From contig NC_092583.1 in assembly GCF_037975245.1 (NCBI RefSeq), positions 8,703,764 to 8,767,763 of the forward strand: a stretch of DNA of 64,000 nucleotides, written 5' to 3'. Shown one piece after another: positions 16,965-27,850 of the stretch (the stretch's first letter is position 1; each line of letters begins with the position of its first letter). The notes below the pieces were generated by a model, which worked only from the letters and a program-made list of their open reading frames with translations, was not told the DNA's origin and ran no database searches. Source of the stretch: Apostichopus japonicus. Lineage: Eukaryota > Echinodermata > Holothuroidea > Aspidochirotida > Stichopodidae. A program made the position numbers and the translations under genes.

Positions 16965-19900
16965 TCACCTCTCCGGTTGGGAGATCTTGAAGATCCGGCA
17001 TGTGTCGTCACCCGATGATGTTAAAATTGTGTTTCCGTCACTACAAAAGAAAATTGCATATTGTGTGAAGATAAATACATACTGCACAAAATAAAAAACT
17101 TAAATAAAACATATCTTCATACAAATAATTTTGTATAAAATGTAAATCTGATTATATTTCTTCAATTGATAATTGAACAATTCATTCCGTTTTAATTTCT
17201 TAAGGTCAAGTGGAATCATTACCAGTAATTCTTCTGACTTGCGTCAAGTCATGATTTAGGTCAGTTGTGTTATCTCTAAAGGGGAGAAGCTTTTCATACT
17301 TGTCGAGTGATTTCCTTTTATAAACGAGGTGATCCCAAGGTCATAACATATTTCAATGGTATATCTTTCGGTTATCAATAACTGCTAATTAACAAACCTT
17401 TTATAGTATTAATAAAGTTTGAAATTCCAAGATGAGGAATTTTTACACAAATTCACTCTCTTAATATTGAAGCATTAGCAATTTGACATTCTTCCTGTGG
17501 TAAGAAAATTCTAAAATTTTCCCAAAATTCGCAAAAACTTTGTAGAAACTCTACAACCCTTGTAGGATACCACGGGATGAACTTTCCCCGAGAGAAAATA
17601 TAATTACACTAACCTGCTGAGATCAAAATCTAAGATCTCTTTCGAGTGTCCTTCATAACTTGACGACCTTTGACCTGACCTGGCATCCCAAAGCTGAATT
17701 CGGCCGTCTAGTCCTGCAGCGATCACTACGGGCGACGTAGGATCCCATTTAACCTTCACAACACCAGTCTAGGAAGAGAAGAATGAATGAAATTACCAAA
17801 CACCTGACAAATTTTACTGTCATGAAAAAGGAAAAAAATAAAAAAAATTGTAACATCTCTGCAATACTTTGTCATGAAGATATTATCCATTTTTCTGTTT
17901 TTGCTTGTAATGGCGGACTGCTTATTAATCTATTTGAAATTATTTTCGGTTCTCCAATACTCACTTGCTTTATATTTTTAGACTGTTGAACCTGACCAGC
18001 TAGGTAATAAACCTAACATTATTATTAGTACACACTTTTCTTAAGCTCGCAAATTAACAGACCTGACGACCACGTTATTAACAGATCTTTTACAGCTAAG
18101 CATTTAATTTAAAGTACAGCAAATGCAGTATTCACCCCCCTACCTCCTCACTCACCCCCCCCCCCCCCCCAATTTGAGCAAGCTTAGATAGCTAAAATTT
18201 GTCAAAAGCTACTTTGATGGAGAGCCAATGATTAATATTTTGCTCAGACATTTTGGTGGCTCAAATTTGGTGATTTAATGTTTTTGTTTTTAAGCCGCAA
18301 AAGACGTGTAAGACAATAGTTTGAGCATGACCAACCGCTTTTCTTGGTACTACCATATTCGGAGGGAAATAAAAAATATCACTTATGTATGAAGTTATGG
18401 ATGAAAGGTGTTCTTCACAGTCACAATCAATTTAACTTCTTTGGACAAGATATAATTTCTCTTGTTCATTACAAATTTTTCATTCACATTTCAGATCCAC
18501 ACGATACCAAAATTGTTTCACATTGTTTGCAGTACCACTACAAGTTATTGCAAGGAAGAAATCCAAGTTTTTGGTATCATAAGGAGAAAGGTAAAAAAGT
18601 CATTTACCTCGGTCCGACACTGATGCCTCAGTTTCTGTGTGGGTACGTCCCAGATACTGAGTAGGCCGTTCAGAGACCCAATGGCTACAAGTGACTGACT
18701 GTAGAGGACAAAACAAGAAATAAATATAAGTGATTGATGGTATAAAAATGGGAAAGAAATGTGGTATGATATGTTATCTGCCTTCAATCCCTCTCCTCCC
18801 ACCCCCACATATCTCCCCTCACATGACTTTGATACAGCGGTGCTATTATCTAACTCCTTCAATCCCTCTCCCCCAACAAATCTCCACTCACATGACTTTG
18901 ATACAGCAGTTCTATTATCTAATTCCTTCAATCCCCCCCAAAAAAATCTCCCCTCATGTGACTTTGATACAGCAGTGCTATTATCTTACTCCTTCAATCT
19001 CCCCCCCCCCATGATACTCCCCTCACTTGACTTTTATACAGCAGTGCTATTATCCAACTACTTCAATCCCTCCCCCCTAAATCTCCCTTCACTTGACTTT
19101 GATACAGCAGTGCTATTATGTAACTCATAGGAACCGTGCCCAGCTATCTTGCTTACAATAAACTTTAAACTCTTTATAACTTAATCACTACACCAAATCC
19201 TGATTATATACACACATGGACTATGTACATCAATTTTTGAAGTTTAAGGACAGAAAATCCTTCTATAAGGCTTTTGTCAGAGGGGGTTAGTCTTGTGTAA
19301 TTTGGAAATGTACAGGAAGCCCGGTGAATGAGCACAGTGTATGAAATGGACCTCCATCTTCAAGTGTTTATTTTGTGTCATGCAACTGACAACATTATAG
19401 AACAACGTGCAACATGAACCAATCAAAACGTGAAAAATTATCATGAATGTTAAATGACAAATGACGGTTCCACAATCAAAACCTTGGTATTATTAAAACA
19501 CAAACCAAGAAGTTGAGGAAACTCCTGATGTGAGAGGATTCTGTGAAAAAATTCCAAAATTTGATGTCATTACCTCGAAGAGAATTCTAGGCTCTCGACA
19601 GAATTAGTGTCGCCAATGCTCTCATCGATAGCCCCCGCTGGAAATGTAGCTACAACCTACGTTAAAAAAATTGAGTGATGGAGGTATTGATCAAATATCA
19701 AACAATTCTACATGCTATTTGTCCATCTATTTAGCTGAACTACCCTATCACAAAATAGGTCCTACAAACAAAATCACAAAATATATGCATATATTTCATA
19801 TCATTTCTCATTGATACTATGTTTTAGGGTGATCGCTAACCAGGGGTTCGACAACTTTCTCAAGAGACGCAGAAAATTTGACTGAGGGCAGCACTTTGTC

Positions 19901-22900
19901 TTCCTGTGCCTTAGAACTTTTATGAAAGGGAGAAACCTAACACAAGTTATAGTTGCATTTCACTTCCTGCAATATTTACTCGAGTTTGACTTCGTGGAAA
20001 GTAATGCACAAATGATTTAAAATATTTTATTTTAACCAAAAAACTGTGAAATTAACTAGCATTTATTTGATTCACAAGTGACAGCAGTCCTTACTTCTAT
20101 ATTTGTTCGGCAATTTTATCAAACCTACCAACTATTACTCAAATAAGATTGCAAATGACCAAGAATTTTTATTTTTTGGTAAATGGTCCAAGTTTTACTT
20201 GATTGCTTGACACTTTTTTGGTAAACCTAATAAATGTTGTTGTGGGACTTTAACCTGAAGAGCTTGGAGAAACTGATGAACTTAAATGGATGTAACATAT
20301 TCCACCGGAGATCTACATGAAAAGATGGCTTGGTTCTTCCAGTGCAAAAATGTCAGTAGCTTAAAAATAGGCTTTCTGTTCATATATCTTCATAAATGAA
20401 AGAAATATGCTCAAGACAATTACCATCCATTTGTGACAAAATGAACAAACCTAATTATTTAATTTCATTATTTCTGTGCTAAATTGTACATTTACACATG
20501 TAAGACATCTTTAGTTCCTCCTTCAAACTATTTAAGACCTACTGTACTCTGAAGTCTGTCCTCTTTCCTATGATCCTATAGTAATAGGCAAGTTAATATT
20601 GGTTAATTTTGAATTATTGTTTTTTTTTAAATAATTTTTATATTTTTAATAATTTTTTAAATAATTTTTTTTAAATAATTTTTTTGAATAATTTAACAAT
20701 TTGATTGTGTTTAGATTATAATTTTACTCACCTTGCCTGTGTTTGTGTTGAGTAGTTTGGCTGTTCCATCCACTGATCCAGTTAAGGCCATCACATTATC
20801 CTTGTGACAGTCCATACATGTAATACTGTCTGAATGCCCATGTCCTACATAAAAAATAATAAAAATAATCATAATAATCATAAAAAATATTAAAAAAATA
20901 AATAAATAAATAAATGAAACAAAATTAAAACAAACAAATAAAACAAAACAAATAAATAAATAAAAAAATTATAAAAAAATTAAAATAAAAAACATTATAG
21001 ATTGTATCGCTTTAATTGTGGAGTAAACTTCACCCAAAGTTTTTAATTAAAATTGTTACAGAAATCATCTTAAATGTTGATATTACATTGATAACACAAC
21101 ATAGCATAAATCATGGCCAAAGCTGTTGAAATAGCCAAGAGCGTATGCCCTGCTGACAAGACCTGGAAAGCTGTCACATCTGGCATTAGGCCGGACAGTC
21201 TGGCCACTTACTGTGCTGCCCTCTATTTCTGACATTTCTCATAAAAGAAAGAATTTGAAGTAAGAGATGAAACTGTGGTATGTTACCTGGCATGCGAGAT
21301 ATTACATGGTCTATAATGGTCAATTATGCAAAACTGATGTTTAAATAGACATTCCCACCAACTAAGGGCTGTAAGGCTCATTTGGTAGGGATTTGCAATC
21401 ATCGGGTCATGTAATCGATTCCAACTTTTGATCAATAATTCTTTGCTCTTAAAATACAAAAATTGAAAATTTCACAAAACAGCGACTAAAACAAAAGTTT
21501 CCACTGACCTCCTGCTTTGATATGATGCAACAGAGCTTGATCCTTGAGATCCCAGATTTTGCTAGCACCATCCTCATATCCCACAATGCACCTCTTCCCA
21601 TCGGGCAAGACCCTGCCACAGCTGGTGAGGCAGCCGTGCCCCTGCATCATCTTGGTATCCCCAGATGGTACCTTCCACATCCAGACGTCCCCTTCTGAGG
21701 TACCCCCTAGGAGGACGTTGGCAACAGGATGCCACCTCAACCACTACCGGTGAGAAAATGGACTAGCAAATAAAATATATGCAACCTCTGCCTACAGGGT
21801 CTTAACATACAAATTTTAAGAACTAATTACTGCTATGAGGGATATGCAAACCTTTATCTACATAATTACACACATCATATCATATGAAGCAGATTTTTTA
21901 TTTTTTTCATTTTTTTCCTTTTAGGTATGACCATCTAGGTTTATGCTAATATGTATGATAATCCAAAATTATCTGAGATGCCTTTTATAGCTCAAAAGCA
22001 AATATACATGATAAAACCTGTACCTTAGTCTCTGCATATGAAACAAGCTTTACAGCCACTTAATACCTACTGCATATTCATTAAAATGTATGACATACAG
22101 TGGTGTTGTAAGCCAGAAGGGGCTCGAGTGATAAAAGTATGTTACCGATCCACTGCTTGAAGAATTTCATTTAACATGAAGTATATTATAAAAATGATAA
22201 TCAAGTAGTCTTTAGCCCACATTTCTTCAGGCCCACTAATTGACACCTGGACTTGAGCTATAGCCCCCCCCCCCCTGGACACCCCCTACTCCCCAGGCCT
22301 GATGACATACCTCTAAATCAGATCCTTCAAACGACCACAATTCTTCTTTGCTTTCAACTTTCCAAACCTTGATAATCCCACTCATGTCACCGCTGGCAGC
22401 GAGTGTACCCTCACGGTTGAAGCCAACACAGGTGACAGAATCTTTGTGACCTAATAAATAGATAGCAGATTGGGAAAGAAAAAACTACACAAATTTACCA
22501 AATTGTTGTGACATGCATGATCATTGCTACAACCTCAAGTCAAAAATGCAATTAACACATCACAATTCACAGAAGGACAACAAAATAAAAAAGACATTTA
22601 AATGATAAATTTTCTAGGCTTTCCAGTGAGAACTTTGAGAGAAAATTCCTTTCTGATGACAATCACATATCCACTGGAAGTTTTATCGTTTATTTGGAGT
22701 GATCCTATTCATGTAATTGATAGGCTGAGTAGCCTAACTCATAATCGTATGCTCTAACCGAAGCTACTGGGTGCCTGTACTGTAATCTTACAATAGATGG
22801 ACAGAGAGGCCGTTTTCTCTCACCTGAACACTCTAAGATAACTGCTCCGTCAGACGTGTTCCATACATACGCTTTATCGTCTTCACCTCCTGATATAGCA

Positions 22901-25223
22901 AGGCTTCCTGTGGTGGGCTCCAGGGCACAAGCAAAAACAGATCCTGGGAGTGAAATGTTACATTAATTAATTAATTAGTTAATTGATATGACTAACACTA
23001 ACCTTTCTACTATTGGCCAAGTTCAGAGAAAGTTAGTCTGATTCTGTTTAACAATGTCTGTTAAAAATTCCTAACATGTATATGAGGTGATCTTAGGAAG
23101 TTCATGTAAAGTTGCATTGTTGATTTTGTTGACCAACTTTACTTAGTAACTGAAGTCCATTAACCAAGTTAAAAAAGTTCAGACCTCCAATTTCAATAAT
23201 GCACGTTTAACCTGTGCTAATGAATACTAGTATTTATAAAGTCTATCACAACGCAGCCAGTTAAAAGTATATTACAAATGGAGTAACTTGATGGCAATTA
23301 AATTCTCACTAAAAATATTCCAATATTTCCAATTCCAAAACTGACTGATCATTTCCCAGTCAGCCAGTGATATTTAGCAGAAGTACTACTATTGAGGGTT
23401 ACATCTCTATGTTCCGACGTCTCTATATTCCGACGTCTCTATGTTCCGACAAAAAGAAATAATTCGGGGCAGTTTCTTTTTATCCAAAAAATTGTTTGTA
23501 GCAACAAAACTAGTTTACAGACCCCGATATTTTGTGACCCAATTTTTTTCGGACCAAATTTTTGAGACAAAAAATTTTTCCCCAAAAAGAAACAAATTAG
23601 GACCCTAACAATTTTCAGGTTCCCGCCCAGGAGCGTCTGCTCAATTTCATGGGTGGTGGGGCCAAGTATCCAATACCCCTGACTGGCATCCCTTCCCCCC
23701 CCCCACCGCTTCCTTAATTTTTTTTCAAACTCCCCCTACTGAGCCCTGAGGTTGAGCTGGGCATGGCTATTGCCCCCCCCATTTGGGCAGGCCACTGCCC
23801 CCCTCCAAAGAAATGGTAGGCCTACAACATATTTTGGTCTAAATCTAAACACATTAGATTCGAAAATTGATTTGGCTTAAAACGATTTTGGTCCCAAAAA
23901 CTTTGAGTACACACAAATTTCGGGTCACAAGCAATTTTCTGTCACAAGCAATGTGTGGGTCATAACAAACTTTGGGTCACTTTTTTTTTTCTTTTTGTGA
24001 AAAAAATTTTGGTCTCCAAACAATTGGTCCCACAACAAAAATATTGGGGTTACAAAACTAGTTTTCTTGGTACAAACAAATTTTTGGATCAAAAATTGCT
24101 CCGAATTTTTTCTTTTTTGTCGGAGCATAGAGACGTCGGAACATAGGGATGTCACCCTATTGAGAATGCAATGGAATATGTAAAAACATGAACTTAGTGT
24201 ACTTTTGATATCTTTTGTAAGAAATTAATTTTTTCTACAACCTGAATGTTTCTTGAAACAAACATCAGCATCATCGGAAGTAGGAGCTGCTCCTGCTTCT
24301 TCATCTGGCTGCATCTCCTCATTGTACTCTTCCTCTCCCTCCTCATAGTCGTCGTATTGTTCCAAGTCCATATCCCCCATCTCATATTCAATGTCATCTC
24401 CTCCTCCTCCTCCTCCTGAGCAGAATCAGAAACAGAGAACATTTTTTTTTCATCTATAGACAAGAGTAAGTTTTTTTTTTCCTCTGGACAATGATACTAA
24501 CATCTGCAATCTCAAAAACAACATTTTTTCCCCTTATATTTTTTTGTGTGTAGTCTATGATACATATATATGCTTTGTAAGTACAGTATTGTAAGTTACA
24601 TGTAGCTTATCTCAGTAAAACTGGAAGTTGAAACTCTGATAACTTTGTCCAAACCTTTACTTAATTTAGTGGTAGAAAGTACGTTCTACGATAGTTTCAG
24701 GTTCAGTTGTTTTAGGGTGAGGATGAGAATGAGGAGATATTTGGGTAGAGAGGGGGAGTGGGGAATAAGTCTTATTATGCTATATATCACATATCCGACT
24801 GGATAATATGGTGTCACCTCATTGCTATTTTTCTTCTGGTGAATGAACAGAAGTGAGGGGGGGGGGGGTGGGGTAGTGATGCAACATTAACCTGTGGAAA
24901 CTAAAAAGATTTTTGCAATCCATTGGGAAATCATTTTAAATAGCAAAATGATCCATTACATAATTTCTTCAACCTTTCCCAAGTTGGTAGAGAAATATTG
25001 ACCTTCTTTCATTTAGTTACGATAAAAACAAATTATTTCAGCAATTTGGAAGAGCTCTCACCATTTTGTGAAAGTTTTTGTAAAACTAATACAACCATAT
25101 ATGATCTCTGGAAAATTGTGGCTAATATGAATACTACTGTAAATTACCATTTGGTTGGAGGTCTTCATCTGTGACTTCCTCGAAGTCATCTTCGTTCAAG
25201 TTAACATCATCTTCAGGGTCCAT
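16965..25223 (-). CDS. AAMP: AAMP, angio-associated migratory cell protein (WD40), ten exons
   Basis: Clear homologue of AAMP, a mainly cytosolic WD-repeat protein linked in vertebrates to cell migration and, through its yeast relative Sqt1, to ribosomal protein chaperoning. Exons in transcript order: 25148-25223, 24242-24415, 22824-22943, 22311-22450, 21509-21743, 20732-20844, 19574-19656, 18608-18698, 17614-17768 and 16965-17040. Phases join to give 420 residues (human 434). The first 80 residues are strongly acidic, with a six-glycine run, as in the human protein. Then come WD40 repeats with recognisable words: [121 protein letters not shown] and [11 protein letters not shown], ending QPER. 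Start ATG at 25223 precedes an acidic leader in phase. The exon 2 donor (GTTGTA) is weak. An upstream non-coding exon probably exists near 26.6 kb. Confidence 0.95.
18779..19127. repeat. Minisatellite, about 66-75 bp unit, five copies
   Basis: Five tandem units, each of the form CTTCAATCCC, a C-rich stretch, then TGACTTTGATACAGCAG and TGCTATTATCTAACT. The C-rich portion varies in length, so unit size ranges from about 66 to 75 bases. It sits in the AAMP intron between coding exons 7 and 8. Open frames across it on both strands are by-products of the repeat. Confidence 0.85.
20600..21000. repeat. AT-rich simple-sequence tracts flanking AAMP exon 6
   Basis: Runs of AATAATTTTT (20620-20695) and AAATAAATAAAT (20850-20995) border exon 6 closely on both sides. 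Each is low-complexity DNA without coding or element structure. Confidence 0.75.
21366..21440 (+). repeat. Degenerate tRNA-derived SINE-like segment
   Basis: GGCTCATTTGGTAGGG resembles a tRNA D-arm/A box, and TCGATTCCAAC about 45 bases later resembles a decayed T-arm/B box. The overall order matches the SINE head near 10046 and it also lies in an intron. Similarity is weak. Confidence 0.35.
23397..24156. mobile_element. 760-bp inverted-repeat element with 8-bp target duplication (Merlin/Mutator-like MITE candidate)
   Basis: The ends are GGTTACATCTCTATGTTCCG and the reverse complement of GGTGACATCCCTATGTTCCG, and similarity continues inward for about 60 bases. The left end carries an extra copy of an internal 18-base unit (TCTATRTTCCGACG). 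The perfect direct repeat CTATTGAG flanks it (23389-23396 and 24157-24164). GG-initiated ends with an 8-bp duplication fit Merlin or Mutator superfamilies better than hAT. The interior is made of degenerate CAAAATTTTTGG-like words, plus a C-rich segment (about 23625-23825) that looks like a later insertion. No transposase frame. It lies in AAMP intron 2. Confidence 0.8.
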
Positions 25224-25572
25224 AATTTATTTTATCTTTGATGATATAGGTTGACAGCTAACTTAAAAAAAAAGGAAAGAATGACAGTAAATGATACCTA
25301 AAGCCATTTTCAAAGTAGACTTGGGGGGCTTGGAGAATTTCTGAGCAAATATTGAATAAACACAGAGCTTTGACATTAGGTTTTATCCCCGAGTTGGTTT
25401 TTACTGAACAGAATTCTTAAAGTGAGAACTTTATCAAATGTTTTTAATGTATAAAAAATCTTAAGAAGAAACCTTAAACATAAGCCTCGGACAATCAGAG
25501 GGTAAACTAACAAAGCTTGGCCTAACTATGCTAAGTAAGGTGTAGATGTAGCTTTATGAGTAAAGAATAGAG

Positions 25573-26161
25573 GGTGTTACTAAAACGAATGACAATTGCG
25601 TTACACATAACGAATAACAATATGTTGTACACACTAAAAAATTGCTTTGACTGAAACGAATGACAGTAATGACAGCACAGACATTTGCTTCAAATGGATA
25701 TCACAGTTCAGACTTCGTGGGTATCTAGATCTTGTAAAATACGGACAAGATAAAAACGCACCTTATAGTAAGCGAAATTGTAAGTCTGATTTTAAAAAGT
25801 AAATTTAACGTCATTTTTTCCGATATTAATTGTTAGAAACTAACAATACTATATAATCTTGAAACGGCTTCAGTTATCTTTTTTATATAAATCTACAGCG
25901 GTAAAAAGCACAGCACTCAAGCGCAATGTGGTTTCTATCCGTAAATTACACCAAAACCCTGCAACCATGTGATGCGATTTTCCTCAAATCATTTTTGCGC
26001 AGAAAATCAATAACCGCATTTACTCCACTCCGTGAATCATTCATTCTCCACTCAACACTGACCTTCGTTGTCATTCGTTGTCATTCGCTGTCATTCGCAA
26101 ATGATAATTAACCCTGTACAAAGTCAATTGTCATTCGCTGTCATTCGTTTTAGTTTGTCCC
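25573..26161. mobile_element. 589-bp inverted-repeat element with 9-bp target duplication (Mutator-like MITE candidate)
   Basis: The left end reads GGTGTTACTAAAACGAATGA. The right end in reverse complement reads GGGACAAACTAAAACGAATG. The block ACTAAAACGAATGACA is exact in both. The 9-base direct repeat AGAATAGAG flanks it at 25564-25572 and 26162-26170. CGAATGACA is repeated several times inside each end, as expected for subterminal transposase-binding motifs. A 9-bp duplication with GG ends suggests Mutator (or Merlin). There is no transposase frame. It sits in the likely 5' untranslated intron of AAMP. Confidence 0.8.
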
Positions 26162-26590
26162 AGAATAGAGATCAAGTTTGCAATCAAATAAAATTATACT
26201 TCACAATTTAATCTTGAAAAAGGAAGGAAATAAAAATGTCACATTGATATACAATGGTTAAAGGTTTAGTTAACACCCAAACACCGAAGTATTTCCGAAT
26301 GGTATAAGTTTTTGGTTAGACAACATTTTTCGAGGGTAGCTCTAGGCATATATACAGGCTACGGTTTGTTTGGTTTCGCAGAACCCATCACCATGCATAC
26401 AGTCAGCCCTAACCGACACATCAACATAAACTTTAAGTCTTTTGGTTTTACAAGTTGGTCCAGTATTTGTCCTATCCAGTTCAAATAACAATTTCAAGGT
26501 AATGTGCCCATCATTAAATTAAAGACGAATCACAATTTGTCACAATTTCACAAGCAACATGTAAGAATATAAGTACATTGGAGGAATTAC

Positions 26591-26670
26591 CTGTTCTATT
26601 ATTGCTTTCTGCAATAACATGAAATCACGTTTCCGAAGTCTCAGCAATGGAGGCTGCCATTTTGGATTTT
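26591..26670 (-). promoter_or_regulatory. Likely AAMP promoter and non-coding first exon with YY1-type site
   Basis: On the minus strand a CCAAAATGGCAGCC motif (26656-26665 core), typical of YY1 sites near the start of housekeeping genes, lies about 65 bases upstream of a 5' splice site (CAG|GTAATT, exon end at 26591). A good acceptor ending TTAG at about 25258 stands just before the AAMP start codon, so splicing between them would make a 5' untranslated leader. The ATG in the YY1 motif opens only about a dozen codons. Position and motif support this; no transcript was seen. Confidence 0.45.
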
Positions 26671-27041
26671 TCAAGTTGGTTTTGAGTATATGAACTAATA
26701 AAAATAAAATTGACAAAATCTTCACAACAAATTTTAGCTCAACCGATGACTTAATATTTTGATAGCATAATTTCAATTTTTTTATTGCTTTTTAAATCTT
26801 TTTACAGCCCAGTTAGGTGATAATGCTTCTTGTAATAATACAAAATTTTAGAACTGGCAAGTTTTTTACCGTAGCCCAGATTGCGTAACATCTTTGTAAC
26901 TGTGCTGTTCGTCTGTTCGCCAAACAGTTTTACTACGCTAACGATCTCTCTGTGTTACACAGATCGTCAAAGTTCAAGGGTCGAAAATATGTCACATCTG
27001 AAGCCTGTTTCTAGCTAAAGTTTTTGTTTGACTTGATAAAG

Positions 27042-27850
27042 ATGCTGCAAAGTAAAGCCGCTAAAGTGATGGTTAGCTGGTAAGAAAATGTAATGTAACC
27101 CCGTACCATACCTAGTGCCACAGTGGGTTAGGCAAGCTATACAAATCTTGACCTAGTTAAACCCTAGTTGTTGCATAAATTGCTAGGCCTACACTATAAT
27201 TTAATCTAGGAGTATAATTACAGCGAGAGAAATGACAGGAACATCACTAAGAATGGCTGGGATTCAGTAACCAATTGAAAATATTTCTGTGGTTGGCAAG
27301 ACATGGAAAATAATTTGTAGTGTCAAATGCTAGTTACGTTTAAGTAAGCCAAAATCAAGTAAAACTGTTAGTGTTAGCAAACTGCTTATCCACTAGCTGA
27401 GCCTGTGCTCTATAGCCTCGGAAGAAGATCGTGCTAGGATCGAAACTTCAGGCCAACTTACTTTTACACAAGTTTTAGTAAGGGTAGAACTCATACCCAG
27501 TAAGTGAACCATAGATGAAATTTTACCTTCACCCTGTTAAGTACAAGAACCCATAACTGTCAAGTTCAAAGGTCATTTGAATCTAGCAAAGTACATGCTA
27601 AAAGTGAAACTTAGTTGGACTGTTCAATCATGTGTGTATTTTTGACTTAATTTTCATATGAAACATTGCAAGGAATCATTAAGTATGTTGATTGTCTGAT
27701 TTTGCTTACAGGGGTGTTGTCATCTTTCTTGGAGTTGGCTCTTTTGTGATGGTGAAGAAGCATGTCGACCGGACTAGATATGACATCATGAAAAGCAAGG
27801 AGAGAATGCGAATGGCTAATTTAACTGGTGATAGTTCTGCTGTCAAGTGA
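27042..27850 (+). CDS. Small single-span membrane protein, 58 residues, two exons
   Basis: Exon 1 (27042-27079) ends at TG|GTAAGA and exon 2 (27712-27850) begins after TTGCTTACAG. They join in phase to encode 58 residues. The N terminus MLQSKAAKVMVSW is followed by a hydrophobic span (residues about 12-27, including GVVIFLGVGSFVMV). A highly basic segment follows with KKHVDRTRYDIMKSKERMRM. Size, one early span and a basic following segment are typical of small mitochondrial inner-membrane proteins, such as cytochrome oxidase assembly factors of the PET117 type. I do not recognise the family with confidence. Both splice signals are strong and the reading frame has no internal ambiguity, so I judge this a real gene. 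The start is the first ATG after in-frame stops. It is divergent from AAMP, whose likely first exon begins about 400 bases upstream, so a shared promoter region is possible. Confidence 0.7.
27370..27475 (+). repeat. Diverged copy of the 13.2-kb foldback repeat
   Basis: It contains AGCAAACTGCTTATCCACTAG, then GGAAGAAGATCGTGCTAGGATCGAAAC, then CAGGCCAACTTACTTTTACACA. These are the same blocks as the repeat at 13222-13410, but here the first block precedes rather than follows the hairpin. Only one arm is present. It lies in the intron of the small membrane protein gene. Confidence 0.65.

Noticed and set aside
16574-17011. 145-codon minus-strand frame with polyproline
   Set aside because: It overlaps the last AAMP exon in another frame, and the polyproline comes from a G/C simple run.
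18545-19130. Open frames of 94-128 codons with repeated peptide motifs
   Set aside because: They are translations of the minisatellite and of AAMP exon 8 run into intron; the exon ends at a clear donor.
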